Under the pieces are notes generated by a model. It had not been told where the DNA came from and made no database searches. It saw nothing but the letters and a program-made list of their open reading frames with translations. From Salinigranum halophilum (GTDB taxonomy: Archaea; Halobacteriota; Halobacteria; Halobacteriales; Haloferacaceae): a stretch of 64,000 nucleotides of DNA. The stretch lies in NCBI RefSeq assembly GCF_007004735.1, contig NZ_SSNL01000006.1, forward strand, positions 434,001-498,000, in the 5' to 3' direction. Shown here piece by piece: positions 35,422 to 44,520 of this stretch. The position numbers were made by a program, and so were the translations under genes. How positions within the stretch are numbered: the first letter of the stretch is position 1; each line of letters opens with the position of its first letter.

Positions 35422-37227
35422 ATGGCGCGCTGGACCGCGGACGTTCCGCAGGTACCTGATTTCTCAACCGTAAAGAGTCCAGAACGATTCTCCGTGTCGT
35501 ACGACGACATCTCAAAAGAACATCGTATCGGCCGTGGGGGGAGCTCGGACGTCTATCAGGGGTCGATCCCAACCGCTGATATCGCTTTCGCGATCAAAGA
35601 ACCGCGATTCCAGGGAACGATCAACGCACAGACGATTCAAGCGTTCGAAGACGAAGCCGAGCAGTGGTCGCGAATCGACGACCACGACCACATCGTCGGT
35701 GTACTCGATTGGGGGAGCAAACCAGTTCCCTGGATTGCCCTGGATTATCTGGACGGTGGAAGCCTCCGCGACCGTCTCGATGACCCAGAAGATCGAATAG
35801 AGCATATAGAAGCGCTCTGGATCGGGATCTGTCTCTGTCGAGCCGTCCGCTATGCACACCGACACGGGATGGCCCATCTTGACCTGAAGCCGTCGAACGT
35901 TCTGTTCCAGCGCACGCCCGCGGACCGATGGGACGTGTCAAAAGTGACTGATTGGGGCCTCGCAACGTTCCTGATCGAACACTCCGGGAGTGTTGACGGC
36001 CTTACACCAACGTACGCTGCTCCCGAGCAGTTCGACGCCGACGAGTACGGCGACCCGAGTGACTTCACCGATATCTATCAGCTGGGCTGTCTCCTCTTCG
36101 AGCTTCTCACTGGACAACCACCGTTCCCGGGAAGTGGAGCCGGAGTGATGCACTCTCATCTGACCGAAGAGCCGCCGAGGGCGACCGAAATAAATCCAGA
36201 CCTCCCTCCGGAGATCGATCCTATTCTCATCCGTGCCCTCTCGAAGCGACAGCGCGAGCGACAAGAAACGGTGGTTGAACTGCGCCAGGCACTCGAAGCA
36301 GTGTTTGACGACGTGAGTGCGTCGGGAGCTGAGAGTCCGGAGGAACGGACCCCTGATGAGTCAGTAAGTTACTCGGATGGTCATTCCTCATCAGGCGGTG
36401 AGATGACAGCAGATCCCGGTACGACGCCAGCAGCCGAGACCAGTGACCTCGAGTCGATAGATGAGACGCGTACCGAATCAAGCAATCGCTCAGACGAGAA
36501 GTCGGGACCTGTGGCAGACCTGTTGGAGCAGACTTTACCGGAGGAGACTGATCGTGAACAGTTCGGGCGGTTCCTCCTGTCCAACACCCATGGGACGCTT
36601 CCAGCGGCTTCATCAGTTCCGTTGCGACTGCCGGTGGCAGATGTCTATACTGTCGACGGAACGGCGGTTCTGACTGGTACGGTTGGAACTGGTGAAATCT
36701 CGGTCGGCGACGAGGTTATCGTCCAGCCCGAGAGTGTCACTGGAACGGTCGATATCATAGAGCAACATCACGAGGAGATTGACTCCGCTGTTGCAGGTGA
36801 TTCGGTTGGATTCACAGTCGAGGGGATCGACAAAGAAGACGTTCGACGCGGGAGCGTAGTTGGGCCTGCAGACCAGCCTTCATCCGTACCTGAGACGTTC
36901 GTCGCAGAGATTCTTGTCACCGAGCATCCCTCGGTCATCACTGCGGGCTACACCCCAGTGTTCCACGCCCACACCACACAGGTCGCCGGGACACTGGAGT
37001 TGATCGAGGCGAAACTCGACCCGGAGGACGGACAGGTCGCCGAACAGAATCCGGATTTCATTCAACCGGGTGAGGCTGCGCGGGTCACTGTGGAGGCCGC
37101 TAAGCCGACGGTTTTGGAGCGATTCCTCGACTTTCCTCAACTTGGGATTTTTACTATTCGAGATATGGGCCAGCTGGTTGGAATGGGAGTCGTCCGTGAG
37201 GTGAACGGTGTCGACGCTCCTGAATAG
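35422..37227 (+). CDS. Ser/Thr kinase fused to EF-1alpha (EF-Tu-like) domains 2 and 3
   Basis: A 601-residue protein. Kinase at residues about 25-290: IGRGGSSDVYQGS, IAFAIKEP, HLDLKPSNVLF, TDWGLATFLI, YAAPEQFDADEYG; all catalytic residues present. After an acidic Ser/Thr-rich linker, residues about 398-485 match EF-1alpha domain 2 (LRLPVADVYTVDGTAVLTG, GDEVIVQP, IIEQHHEEIDSAVAGDSVGF, RRGSVVGPAD). Residues about 486-595 match domain 3 (HPSVITAGYTPVFHAHTTQV, NPDFIQPGEAARVTVEA, IFTIRDMGQ). The GTP-binding domain 1 is absent. True EF-1alpha uses domains 2 and 3 to hold aminoacyl-tRNA and bind EF-1B-type factors. The fusion could present a decoy or dock the kinase to translation. Confidence 0.95.
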   Translation: MARWTADVPQVPDFSTVKSPERFSVSYDDISKEHRIGRGGSSDVYQGSIPTADIAFAIKEPRFQGTINAQTIQAFEDEAEQWSRIDDHDHIVGVLDWGSKPVPWIALDYLDGGSLRDRLDDPEDRIEHIEALWIGICLCRAVRYAHRHGMAHLDLKPSNVLFQRTPADRWDVSKVTDWGLATFLIEHSGSVDGLTPTYAAPEQFDADEYGDPSDFTDIYQLGCLLFELLTGQPPFPGSGAGVMHSHLTEEPPRATEINPDLPPEIDPILIRALSKRQRERQETVVELRQALEAVFDDVSASGAESPEERTPDESVSYSDGHSSSGGEMTADPGTTPAAETSDLESIDETRTESSNRSDEKSGPVADLLEQTLPEETDREQFGRFLLSNTHGTLPAASSVPLRLPVADVYTVDGTAVLTGTVGTGEISVGDEVIVQPESVTGTVDIIEQHHEEIDSAVAGDSVGFTVEGIDKEDVRRGSVVGPADQPSSVPETFVAEILVTEHPSVITAGYTPVFHAHTTQVAGTLELIEAKLDPEDGQVAEQNPDFIQPGEAARVTVEAAKPTVLERFLDFPQLGIFTIRDMGQLVGMGVVREVNGVDAPE

Positions 37228-37366
37228 CTTCGGACCTATCTGAGTGAATCCGAAGAGTAATCTGGAAGACTCTTCGAGTGACTGGGATAGCGGCGTGGGC
37301 AATCTCTCGGAGTACTGGCGAGTAAAGGATGATTTTCGACCAGCGACCTCTCTGTGCGAGATACTT

Positions 37367-37627
37367 TTGCCCTGTTGAATAGATGCTGAACCACGGTTAC
37401 AGCGGCTCGCACAGTGATTCTACGTTGCTGATGGCGAACATCAGGATGATTTCACGGAACTGCCGATACCAGCCGAGCACTCGCACGGCATCGCCGAGCG
37501 AGCGCTTCGCTGTCGAGTACGAGGTTTCAGCCATCCAGCGCTGAGAGTAGCCTTTTCCCCGGATGAGCGCGTTGTTCAGGGTTGCTTTCGGTGATGAACC
37601 GCGGTAGTGAACGAGATACTCAACGTC
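37367..37627 (-). mobile_element. IS5-family fragment (3' end only)
   Basis: From a TIR-like end (CCTGTTGAATAG near 37371) inward, the sequence is the inverse of the last 250 bases of the IS5 element at 22618-23594, encoding the C-terminus of its transposase on the minus strand. It has only one copy of the 44-base unit and breaks off near 37627. It is inactive. Confidence 0.85.
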
Positions 37628-37670
37628 GGTACTTCACGAACGGCGTAATCAGCCGGATTGATTCGTTACA

Positions 37671-38009
37671 TTGACCGGCAGAACGTGTCTGGGTCTGGAT
37701 GTGTTCAGAATCCCCAACCCAGACGAGTACATTTCGGCCTCGGATGTTAAAGACGTAGCGGATGAAGTCATCTCTCCACTCCCCTTGCCGGGCGTCGAGG
37801 GGAGCCCCCTCGACCCCGGCGACATCTGGCTCGTCGTCATCTTAGCTTGCGTCAACCAGAGTAACCCTTTCTACGGACCGGTGAAGGGAGATATTAGATG
37901 CCGAGAAGATGAGTTTCTGGGCCGTCCCCAGCGGATGAGTGGCAACTTAATCGCCTTAATTGCATGGGTCAACCGTATCTCAGTGAGTACTGTCTCCGAA
38001 TCGGAATGA
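37671..38009 (+). pseudogene. Probable N-terminal fragment of another transposase
   Basis: The frame has DVADEVISPLPLPGVEGSP and DPGDIWLVVILACVNQSN, which read like the start of some haloarchaeal transposases, a recollection without certainty. After about codon 65 the text matches intergenic DNA near 8080 instead, so the frame crosses a junction and the tail is meaningless. Function none expected. Confidence 0.4.
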
Positions 38010-38158
38010 TTCGCGAACGACAGCTGGAGCAAATTTTGCGATACTTATAAAATGACGTCAGTAGAGGGCCGGTTCGGTGAAGGACAGTACTCGACAGCAT
38101 GACTCATGAGACTCGAACGGTATCGACCCCGAAGTCGGTCTCACACCTTCCTACACGG

Positions 38159-38359
38159 CTAGGTGGGTTGGATGACTTCGCCACAGGAGGGACACTCGGC
38201 AAAGACGTCCGTACTCCCATCGTCTCGCTCGAACGTGATGAGCGTCCAGCCGGACGGAATGGACCGTCCACGGTCAGGACAGCTACCGGGCGAGGAAGAA
38301 TCAGGATCCGGACACATATGGATAAGGACTGGTGTAGCAGAACGATGTTCATCACACAA
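38159..38359 (-). pseudogene. Degenerate zinc-ribbon protein copy
   Basis: Copy of the gene at 8388-8606 (SGWTLITFERDDGSTDVFAE shared), but the first pair has lost its second Cys (CDEHR for CDECG) and the middle pair its second Cys (CPDRG for CPDCG). Only CPSCG remains. The frame is open for 66 codons, so it could still be expressed, but zinc binding is probably lost. Confidence 0.65.
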
Positions 38360-38537
38360 ACATATGAACGCCGCGATATCTAAAAACGAGTATCAGATTC
38401 AGTTCAGATAGACCACTCTTTGATGAATTCGGGATATCACCCGAAGTAATCGTCGTACTGAATCACATCTACCATTCGTCCGAACAGTTTTACGTAGCAA
38501 GTATACATACTCTATACCGATTACACGATGGTCCTGC

Positions 38538-38565
38538 ATCTGAAATCGTATATCTGAAATCGTAT
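38538..38565 (+). repeat. 14-base perfect tandem repeat at kinase start
   Basis: ATCTGAAATCGTAT occurs twice in direct succession (38538-38551, 38552-38565), ending two bases before ATG 38568. It could be an operator pair or a slippage product. Confidence 0.75.
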
Positions 38566-38567
38566 TC

Positions 38568-39749
38568 ATGAGTAACGAGTCATCACCGGAAGATTTCGAG
38601 GAGATTCGAGAGGTTTTCGAGAGACGGGTCCGCCATCTCGGTTCAGCAGATGAAATCACTGACAGCAAGCCAGCAAAGGAGACGAGTGAGACATCCGTAG
38701 AGGAACCCAACCCGGACGAGTCGAAAGTGGAAACTTCGTCTGGTGCAACCTCCTCAAGTGACAGCGACGGATGGTCTGTACAACCCGAATCGAACCCTCG
38801 TGAGAGTGACGATCGACGAGCGATCCGAGCTGAGCCGAGAAGGAGTCGCAGGAGTCCGTTCTCGGAAGTATCGCAGGTTCCAGACTCGTTCACATTTGAT
38901 TCCCCGCTTGAAGTCACATCGTGTCCTGAAGACCTGAGTATGAGAATCGATACCGGGGGTAACGCAGACGTCTATCAGTCCTCAGTTTCAATCGATGGCG
39001 ACACGCACGAGATCGCGGTAAAGATACCCAGAGGATACGGAACGATCCACCGAGACCAGGTTCAACAGTTGCTCGATGAGGCAGAGAACTGGTCGAAGCT
39101 CGACGACCACCCACATATCGTTACGGTCTTCGGCTATGGGGCCGAGTCAGGACTGCCGTGGATCGCGATGGAGTACATGGAGGGCGGGAATTTAGCCAGT
39201 CGCATTCGCGAAACTTCGATTTCGAGTCTGGAGGCAGTCTGGATCGCGTATGCACTTGCGACAGCACTAAACCACGCTCATCATCGAGGTGTCGCTCATA
39301 ACGACCTCAAGCCCCGGAACGTCCTGTTCACGGAGGCACAGTCGGGCTCGTGGGCGATCCCGAAGCTCACGGACTGGGGGATTGCAAAAGAACTCATCGA
39401 GCGAGAACAGTCTGTCGATGGGTTCACGCCGGAGTATGCTGCCCCGGAACAGTTCCGTCCCGACGAGTTCGGGAAGCCGGACAAACGAACCGATATCTAC
39501 CAACTCGGCGTGATCCTGTACGAACTGCTCGTCGGCGAGCTACCATTCGTCGGTCCGCCAGCCAAACTGATGTATGAAGCAACGCACGGAGAGGTGGTGC
39601 CGCCGACCGAGCGTGATTCGAGCCTCCCCAACATGGTCGATCGGGTGTTGCTCACGGCGCTGGCTACGCGGCCCGAAGATCGGTACGAGTACGCATTGTA
39701 CTTCCGGGATGATCTCGCTGAACTGGCCTCTCAGCTACAGCGCGACTGA
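38568..39749 (+). CDS. Ser/Thr protein kinase with acidic N-terminal extension
   Basis: A 393-residue protein. Residues 1-120 are acidic and Ser-rich (MSNESSPEDFEEIREVFE, then EETSETS-like low-complexity), likely disordered, and absent in the copy at 8753. Residues about 125-390 are the kinase: DTGGNADVYQSS, EIAVKIP, HNDLKPRNVLF, TDWGIAKELI, YAAPEQFRPDEFG. All catalytic residues are present. The C-lobe is nearly identical in DNA to the 8753 copy while the N-lobe is diverged, which points to recent gene conversion. This is the fuller of the two copies. A PP2C remnant follows it, so the original pair was kinase plus phosphatase. Confidence 0.93.
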   Translation: MSNESSPEDFEEIREVFERRVRHLGSADEITDSKPAKETSETSVEEPNPDESKVETSSGATSSSDSDGWSVQPESNPRESDDRRAIRAEPRRSRRSPFSEVSQVPDSFTFDSPLEVTSCPEDLSMRIDTGGNADVYQSSVSIDGDTHEIAVKIPRGYGTIHRDQVQQLLDEAENWSKLDDHPHIVTVFGYGAESGLPWIAMEYMEGGNLASRIRETSISSLEAVWIAYALATALNHAHHRGVAHNDLKPRNVLFTEAQSGSWAIPKLTDWGIAKELIEREQSVDGFTPEYAAPEQFRPDEFGKPDKRTDIYQLGVILYELLVGELPFVGPPAKLMYEATHGEVVPPTERDSSLPNMVDRVLLTALATRPEDRYEYALYFRDDLAELASQLQRD

Positions 39750-39909
39750 ACCGAAGTCTGTGGGCATCGACCCGAACTCGTTTCGGTGTGTTCCGACCCG
39801 AATTCGTTTCCGCAGGCTTCGACCAGAGTTCGGGCATCCCATGTCCAACCAAGAATTCACACGCCGAAACCGACCTGGACTGCGATAATCGCTTGAACGA
39901 GTACCAGAC

Positions 39910-40016
39910 TCACTCCGCAACTTCGTATAAAGCGACCGTCACGTTGTCGGATGCGCCCGCGTCGAGGGCTCGGTGGATCAACGTCGACCCCGCGTCAGCG
40001 ATCGTCGAGGAGTTCG
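39910..40016 (-). pseudogene. PP2C phosphatase, last 35 codons only
   Basis: The frame reads SSTIADAGSTLIHRALDAG and then ASDNVTVALYEVAE followed by the stop at 39910-39912. This matches the end of the intact PP2C at 9618-10580. The rest of the gene has been replaced by unrelated sequence. Confidence 0.9.
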
Positions 40017-40456
40017 CTCGGCCGGTCTGTGGTTCCACTCAACAGGCAGATCGTACGGGACTCAGAAGACGAGAGAACGGTCGACACCCAGTCGGGAACC
40101 GTCGCCTCGCAAAGGTCACCAGTGAGGAAGCAGAAGTCGTAATCGGACACCCCATCTGCCACCGATACTGCCTCACCCTCGCTCGAGATGGTCTGGATAT
40201 TTGCAGCTGTCGCAGTGTCGATCGAATCGACGATGCCGCTCCCGCGCCTGTCCACACCAACAACCGAGACCGATGGTTCCCAGAACGTTTCGCCAGGCTC
40301 TGTTGACACGATACGCCCTTTTCTAATCCGGGCTACAATAAGACGTGGTGTGGGACAGATTATGATTAACAGGATACGTTCTCCAACAAACCTTGAGATA
40401 CAGTCGCTACAAAGTTCCCAGGGCATCTTGACGTGGACGTCACCACAGTCGGTCAT
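39995..40456 (-). CDS. Unknown protein, possibly degenerate tubulin/FtsZ-like fold, truncated
   Basis: The frame has 153 codons. Residues about 60-140 show a Rossmann-like pattern: SVSVVGVDRRGSGIVDSI, then SDYDFCFLTGDL, then RTICLLSG. This resembles the first strand-loop and the DlvFvtaG strand of FtsZ, but the GGGTGTG loop is lacking. An N-terminal CGDV...CSDC pair may bind metal. The last dozen residues are read from the PP2C remnant in the wrong frame, so the 3' end was lost at that junction. I do not claim a function. Confidence 0.4.
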   Translation of the reverse strand: MTDCGDVHVKMPWELCSDCISRFVGERILLIIICPTPRLIVARIRKGRIVSTEPGETFWEPSVSVVGVDRRGSGIVDSIDTATAANIQTISSEGEAVSVADGVSDYDFCFLTGDLCEATVPDWVSTVLSSSESRTICLLSGTTDRPSELLDDR

Positions 40457-40525
40457 GACTCGACAGCAGCAAGCAGTTACGATACCTGCAGATGGCCCGA
40501 ACGAATCCGCTCAGGTGGCTGAAAG

Positions 40526-40981
40526 ATGACTGAAACCCCGGAGAGCGAGGTTATCCCCGATGGGATGGATCGTATCACCGACCAGTTGTACATCTCCAGT
40601 GCACCGTCTGCACGTCGTCTGCCCGAAGATCACCCGTTCGATCGGGTGATAACAGTTGGATACTTCGACCGGCTTGGGTATGAACGACCGGAAGCAACGA
40701 CAGACGAGCACGTGTTTCCTGATGGGGACCACGACTATACTCAGTTCAAGTGTGCAACCGACACGGCGTTAGCCGCCCTTGCGGACGGCCAGCGAGTCCT
40801 CGTCCACTGCCAAGCGGGCGTGTCACGAAGTGCTGCAGTGTGCTCGGCGGTACTTGCTGTTCAGATGGAAATCCCGCTCGAGAAGGCGTATGCGCGCATT
40901 CACAACGTACGACCGAAGGTCGACCCGGTCCCGGAGGTTTGGGCTAGTGCCGAGCGGTACGTTGAGGACAGGCACAAGTGA
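40526..40981 (+). CDS. Dual-specificity protein phosphatase
   Basis: A 151-residue enzyme with the Cys-based phosphatase signature VHCQAGVSRSAAVC, giving the catalytic Cys and Arg, preceded by DGDHDY with the general-acid Asp region. The N-terminus MDRITDQLYISSAPSA is typical of small DSP proteins. It removes phosphate from Tyr, Ser or Thr. With the PP2C at 9618 it is the second phosphatase in the kinase island. It is divergent from the unknown gene at 39995-40456. No signal peptide. Confidence 0.95.
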   Translation: MTETPESEVIPDGMDRITDQLYISSAPSARRLPEDHPFDRVITVGYFDRLGYERPEATTDEHVFPDGDHDYTQFKCATDTALAALADGQRVLVHCQAGVSRSAAVCSAVLAVQMEIPLEKAYARIHNVRPKVDPVPEVWASAERYVEDRHK

Positions 40982-41647
40982 GACCAGTTCCTCTCTTCGC
41001 ATCACCCACCAATCGTACCGAAATGAATCCCAGAATAGTCCTCGATTCTCTGCGTAATCTCCTCAATGACATCGATTGATCGATTCGATTTTAAATAGAA
41101 ACGTGCAACCCCAGGCCACCTCCATCCCCGCTGTATCTGCCTCCACGGTCTGGCAGTAACTCCTCACCGAGACTCACCTAATCCGCGAATGCTCTTGAAC
41201 ACCTCCCGACGACGCGAACGTGATCGCGCTGTTCAGAGCAGATGAGCACGCAGTCTGCACCGACTCCCGGAGGGCGTGCGCTGCTGGAGTCTCGAAAGCT
41301 CCCGAGATATGAAACGGCCAACGTGAGGTCTTCAGCTAGAAATTCGCACGTGCAGTGGCTTTGAATCGGGCCATTCGTTCGCCCGACTGTGGAGAGGGCT
41401 CGAACAGCATCGCGAGGTCGGCGTGTCGATGAGTCACCAGGAGTGACTGCTCGACCGACGTCAGCGCCGAAACAACCTCCTCTTCGGCCACAGGCTTCCG
41501 TTCGCGTTGAAAATCCCCTACCTCTCATTAATTCCGCGTCGGCTGAGGGTTCTACTGTGTTGCCGTTCACTCACGACGAGATCCGATGATGTCCAACTCG
41601 GGACTTTACACCCAGCACAGACACACTGTGAGCCGCTACACGGGTAG
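40982..41647. other. Stretch without a supported gene
   Basis: On the minus strand, 41170-41530 contains protein-like pieces (SLLVTHRHADLAMLFEP) interrupted by stops. It may be an old, decayed gene, but no family could be named. Nothing else is supported. Confidence 0.3.
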
Positions 41648-43324
41648 CTACCGCCGGTCAAGGACCGTTCGAGCCGCATCCCGCACAAAATCGGGGCCAT
41701 CAGCGTCGCTTGCAACGTCGTTGAGGACATCCTCAGTCTCATCGGCCGAGTCAAATCGGAGCCCCCAGACGGCGTAGTACTGGATCATGGAACGACCCAC
41801 CGAGAGATCGAGAGGATCGCCAGGTGGGTCGAGACACCACCCTCGAAGCAGGTCGACGAACGGCTCAAGCAGCGTTGACTGTCTGCCGGCTGTCACGACT
41901 GTGGCACCGAGAACGCTATCGAGTACTTCAAATTGTGATTGATTGATAACATCGTTGAGCAGTTCTCTCAGAGTCGGAACTACCGATTCGACGCTCTCGG
42001 GAAAAATAGAACCAACGTGAATGAGTGTGCGACAACAGTTCTGTATAACTGCCTTGTGCTCGTCTTGATTTGTCACTGGGGCCGTGGCAATCGCGTCGTG
42101 AATCCACCCGATATGATTCCGAATCAGGGACGGGTCAATAATCCCGATTTCGGCGAACAGATCGGTAATACTCCGGAGATAGAGCGTTTCGGCGTCGGCC
42201 TGGTCGGCCGGGGCGAGACCCCTACCCGATTCGAGTAATCGTTCGAGTTCTGCTCGGACTTCAGCAGAGACCTCAAGCGGACGATCTCCCTCAAGTCGAC
42301 GGTGAACGGTCTTCGTGTCCACGTCGAACCACGCACAGTCACCAGCGAACTGATTGGCGGCGTACGCCCGGAGACAATCAGCGAATCCTCTGCAGAGAAT
42401 TCTCAAGCAGTTCGGGTCAGAGACGGTCTTGAGTGCCTTTCGGAGTGATTTGAGAGCGCACATCTCCTCGGCACTAGTCCAGTTGATATCGCCATCACGC
42501 CAGTCCTCACACGTGTACTCCATTCGATAGCAGATTGCCTGTGCACAGCACGTCTCGATTATGGATGGGTCCTTATTGGTCGTGTATCCCTCAAGAAGGG
42601 CGAGGTAGCTCGGCCAAAACTCCAGTTCGGGAGGCAGTAAACGGACCAGTTTGTTGCACACGTCGTGCCTGTCGCCCGGGAGTCGACTTCCAACAGTAGT
42701 TACGGCGTCCCATTGTTCTGCGGTCGAGATGTCGGGTCGAAGTATCGACTCGAGGACTCCCCGAAACAGTTTCGCCGAAGTGAGCCGGTCTAGGTAACTT
42801 GAGGGAGCGGATTGCTCTGGTGTGGCCCAGACCCCAGCACCGAGTGGATTCGGATTGGAGTCGGCCGTACTAACAAGCCGCTCAACGTGTGGCCGAATCC
42901 GACCTGGTTCTCGGCGTGCAACCGACGCAAGCGCAAAACTCGCGTACAGCCGTACGAGAGGGTCAGGATCTTCTGTTCGTGCGAGAAGTACGCCGAGTGG
43001 CGCAAATGCGGAGAACTTACGCGCACATGCCGCCAGTGCCAGCATCGCCGCCGCCCGCCGCTCAGGATACTCGTCTGCATCAGCCGACGCGCCATCAACC
43101 TGCTCATGGACTGGGGGTACCGTCTCGACGATCGAACACCAGATCGAAACCGCGTCATCCCGAAGTGTTTCGTCCTCCCGAAGCAGGACACTGAGGCCCT
43201 CCACAGCGTTTTGGGCTGTCTCGTACCGGGTTCCCAACTCAATAAACAGCCTCCCTACTGCTTTGATTGCACCAGGATTCTCCCCCTGTTCCACCATCTT
43301 GTATATGAACTGGTATACGGACAC
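41648..43324 (-). CDS. Helical-repeat (HEAT-like) protein
   Basis: A 558-residue protein made almost entirely of helices. The first 300 residues show HEAT-like units (AAAMLALAACARKFSAFAPL; LVRLYASFALASVARREPGRI). Later parts are more divergent (ESVVPTLRELLNDVINQSQF; VGRSMIQYYAVWGLRFDSAD). No catalytic motif, membrane helix or signal is seen. It is the third solenoid protein of the island, after 2359 and 5168, and shares the idea of a protein-binding scaffold. It is on the same strand as the metallophosphoesterase gene 140 bases upstream. Confidence 0.75.
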   Translation of the reverse strand: MSVYQFIYKMVEQGENPGAIKAVGRLFIELGTRYETAQNAVEGLSVLLREDETLRDDAVSIWCSIVETVPPVHEQVDGASADADEYPERRAAAMLALAACARKFSAFAPLGVLLARTEDPDPLVRLYASFALASVARREPGRIRPHVERLVSTADSNPNPLGAGVWATPEQSAPSSYLDRLTSAKLFRGVLESILRPDISTAEQWDAVTTVGSRLPGDRHDVCNKLVRLLPPELEFWPSYLALLEGYTTNKDPSIIETCCAQAICYRMEYTCEDWRDGDINWTSAEEMCALKSLRKALKTVSDPNCLRILCRGFADCLRAYAANQFAGDCAWFDVDTKTVHRRLEGDRPLEVSAEVRAELERLLESGRGLAPADQADAETLYLRSITDLFAEIGIIDPSLIRNHIGWIHDAIATAPVTNQDEHKAVIQNCCRTLIHVGSIFPESVESVVPTLRELLNDVINQSQFEVLDSVLGATVVTAGRQSTLLEPFVDLLRGWCLDPPGDPLDLSVGRSMIQYYAVWGLRFDSADETEDVLNDVASDADGPDFVRDAARTVLDRR

Positions 43325-43465
43325 TTCAACCTGACCTCAACCCGATTCAGGGTGAATCAGTACGCGCTGTAGTCAGCCTGGAGTACAGCTGAGAAAGTGC
43401 CACAGTAATGAGTGGAGGTGAGCAAGAACACCCGATCGAGGTCTCGGGTTCGTTTTGCAATCATC

Positions 43466-44359
43466 TCACTCCTCACGGTGAAGCCACGAATAACTGAGAC
43501 CGTCTGCTTCGAAGTCGATACGCACCTCCCTCCGTTTACCGGGACCAATCACGTGTTTCGCGACCGAGTCGTACGTAGAGTCCGCCACGTGCGTGTGGCC
43601 ACTGATGAGGAGACCAGTGTGAACACGCGACAGTGCGATGCGGAACGCCATCGAGCCGACGAATCGTCCGACCGCGTCGGAGTGATGCTGATCAAGCGTT
43701 GAGCCGAACGGTGGGACGTGGGTGACGAGTATCGGTGGCGACGAAGACCTCACGAGTAGCTCCGCGAGTTCTCGTGCATCGCTCTGAACCGATTGCAACG
43801 CCGTTGCCAGCACGGCCCCGTCCACGTTCAGTCTCTCTGTGAGTTCCTCCGGTCCGATCTCACCCCAACAGTATGCGCCGAGCGTTTCGATCTCGGAGGA
43901 CCAAATCGGCTCGCGGGTCTGTGATGGGTCAAGCGCCCCCTCGATTCGGTCCAGTAACGAGGGAAAGCGCTCAAAGTCGATTCCGGGGTCCTGATGGAAT
44001 TGCTCACACCCCCACCCCACGATCAGGGTGTCATCTACTCCGCTTCCCGGACAAACTTCGTCGATGGTGATTGTCTCTCTGTGCAGGCACCGTGCATAGT
44101 CGATCCCGTCGACCATCGCCGTGGTATACTCGAGATGATCGTGATTGCCGGGGATGCAGAGTATGGGTGTTTCGTCGGCGGTGAGCCGTTTGAGGAATTC
44201 CCGGCCGTACTCGATGTCGGATGGATTTGGGTCGTTGATTAGATCTCCGGCAGATATGACGAAATCGATACCTTCCGGTACAGAGACGTTATCAATTGAT
44301 ACTGTGGCCTCGTCAGGATCCAGATGAAAATCGCTAATCACGAGACACGAGAGCGTCAT
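43466..44359 (-). CDS. Calcineurin-like metallophosphoesterase
   Basis: A 297-residue enzyme with the full metal-binding set: ISDFHLDP (Asp, His), SAGDLIND (Asp), IPGNHDH (Asn, His), LVTHVPPFG (His), ISGHTHVAD (His, His). Such enzymes hydrolyse phosphate mono- or diesters with two metal ions; substrate range includes nucleic acids, cyclic nucleotides and phosphoproteins, so it cannot be fixed here. The start ATG overlaps the stop of a short upstream frame (DLVSEANDMFLRIREVFG) that lacks a start and may be the end of a lost gene. No signal peptide, so it is cytoplasmic. Confidence 0.92.
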   Translation of the reverse strand: MTLSCLVISDFHLDPDEATVSIDNVSVPEGIDFVISAGDLINDPNPSDIEYGREFLKRLTADETPILCIPGNHDHLEYTTAMVDGIDYARCLHRETITIDEVCPGSGVDDTLIVGWGCEQFHQDPGIDFERFPSLLDRIEGALDPSQTREPIWSSEIETLGAYCWGEIGPEELTERLNVDGAVLATALQSVQSDARELAELLVRSSSPPILVTHVPPFGSTLDQHHSDAVGRFVGSMAFRIALSRVHTGLLISGHTHVADSTYDSVAKHVIGPGKRREVRIDFEADGLSYSWLHREE

Positions 44360-44488
44360 CCGAATACCTCACGAATTCGCAGGAACATATCGTTTGCCTC
44401 GCTGACCAGATCAAGATCCTCTCTGTGCACCGTTGTGTCACAACCGAGGTCACGAAATACACCGACATGAGATAGTCACGAAGGCCCG

Positions 44489-44495
44489 TATTTAT
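44489..44495 (+). promoter_or_regulatory. TATA box of half-TBP gene
   Basis: TATTTAT ends 25 bases before ATG 44521, consistent with a leaderless haloarchaeal transcript. Confidence 0.5.
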
Positions 44496-44520
44496 GACGA
44501 AACCTGACTAATCGGTTGGC

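Larger units (their letters stand above)
37868..40016. repeat. Segmental duplication, copy B
   Basis: Counterpart of 8080-9735, same orientation. It keeps the full kinase N-terminal region (38568 onward) but has a degraded zinc ribbon and only the last 35 codons of the PP2C gene. Confidence 0.8.
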
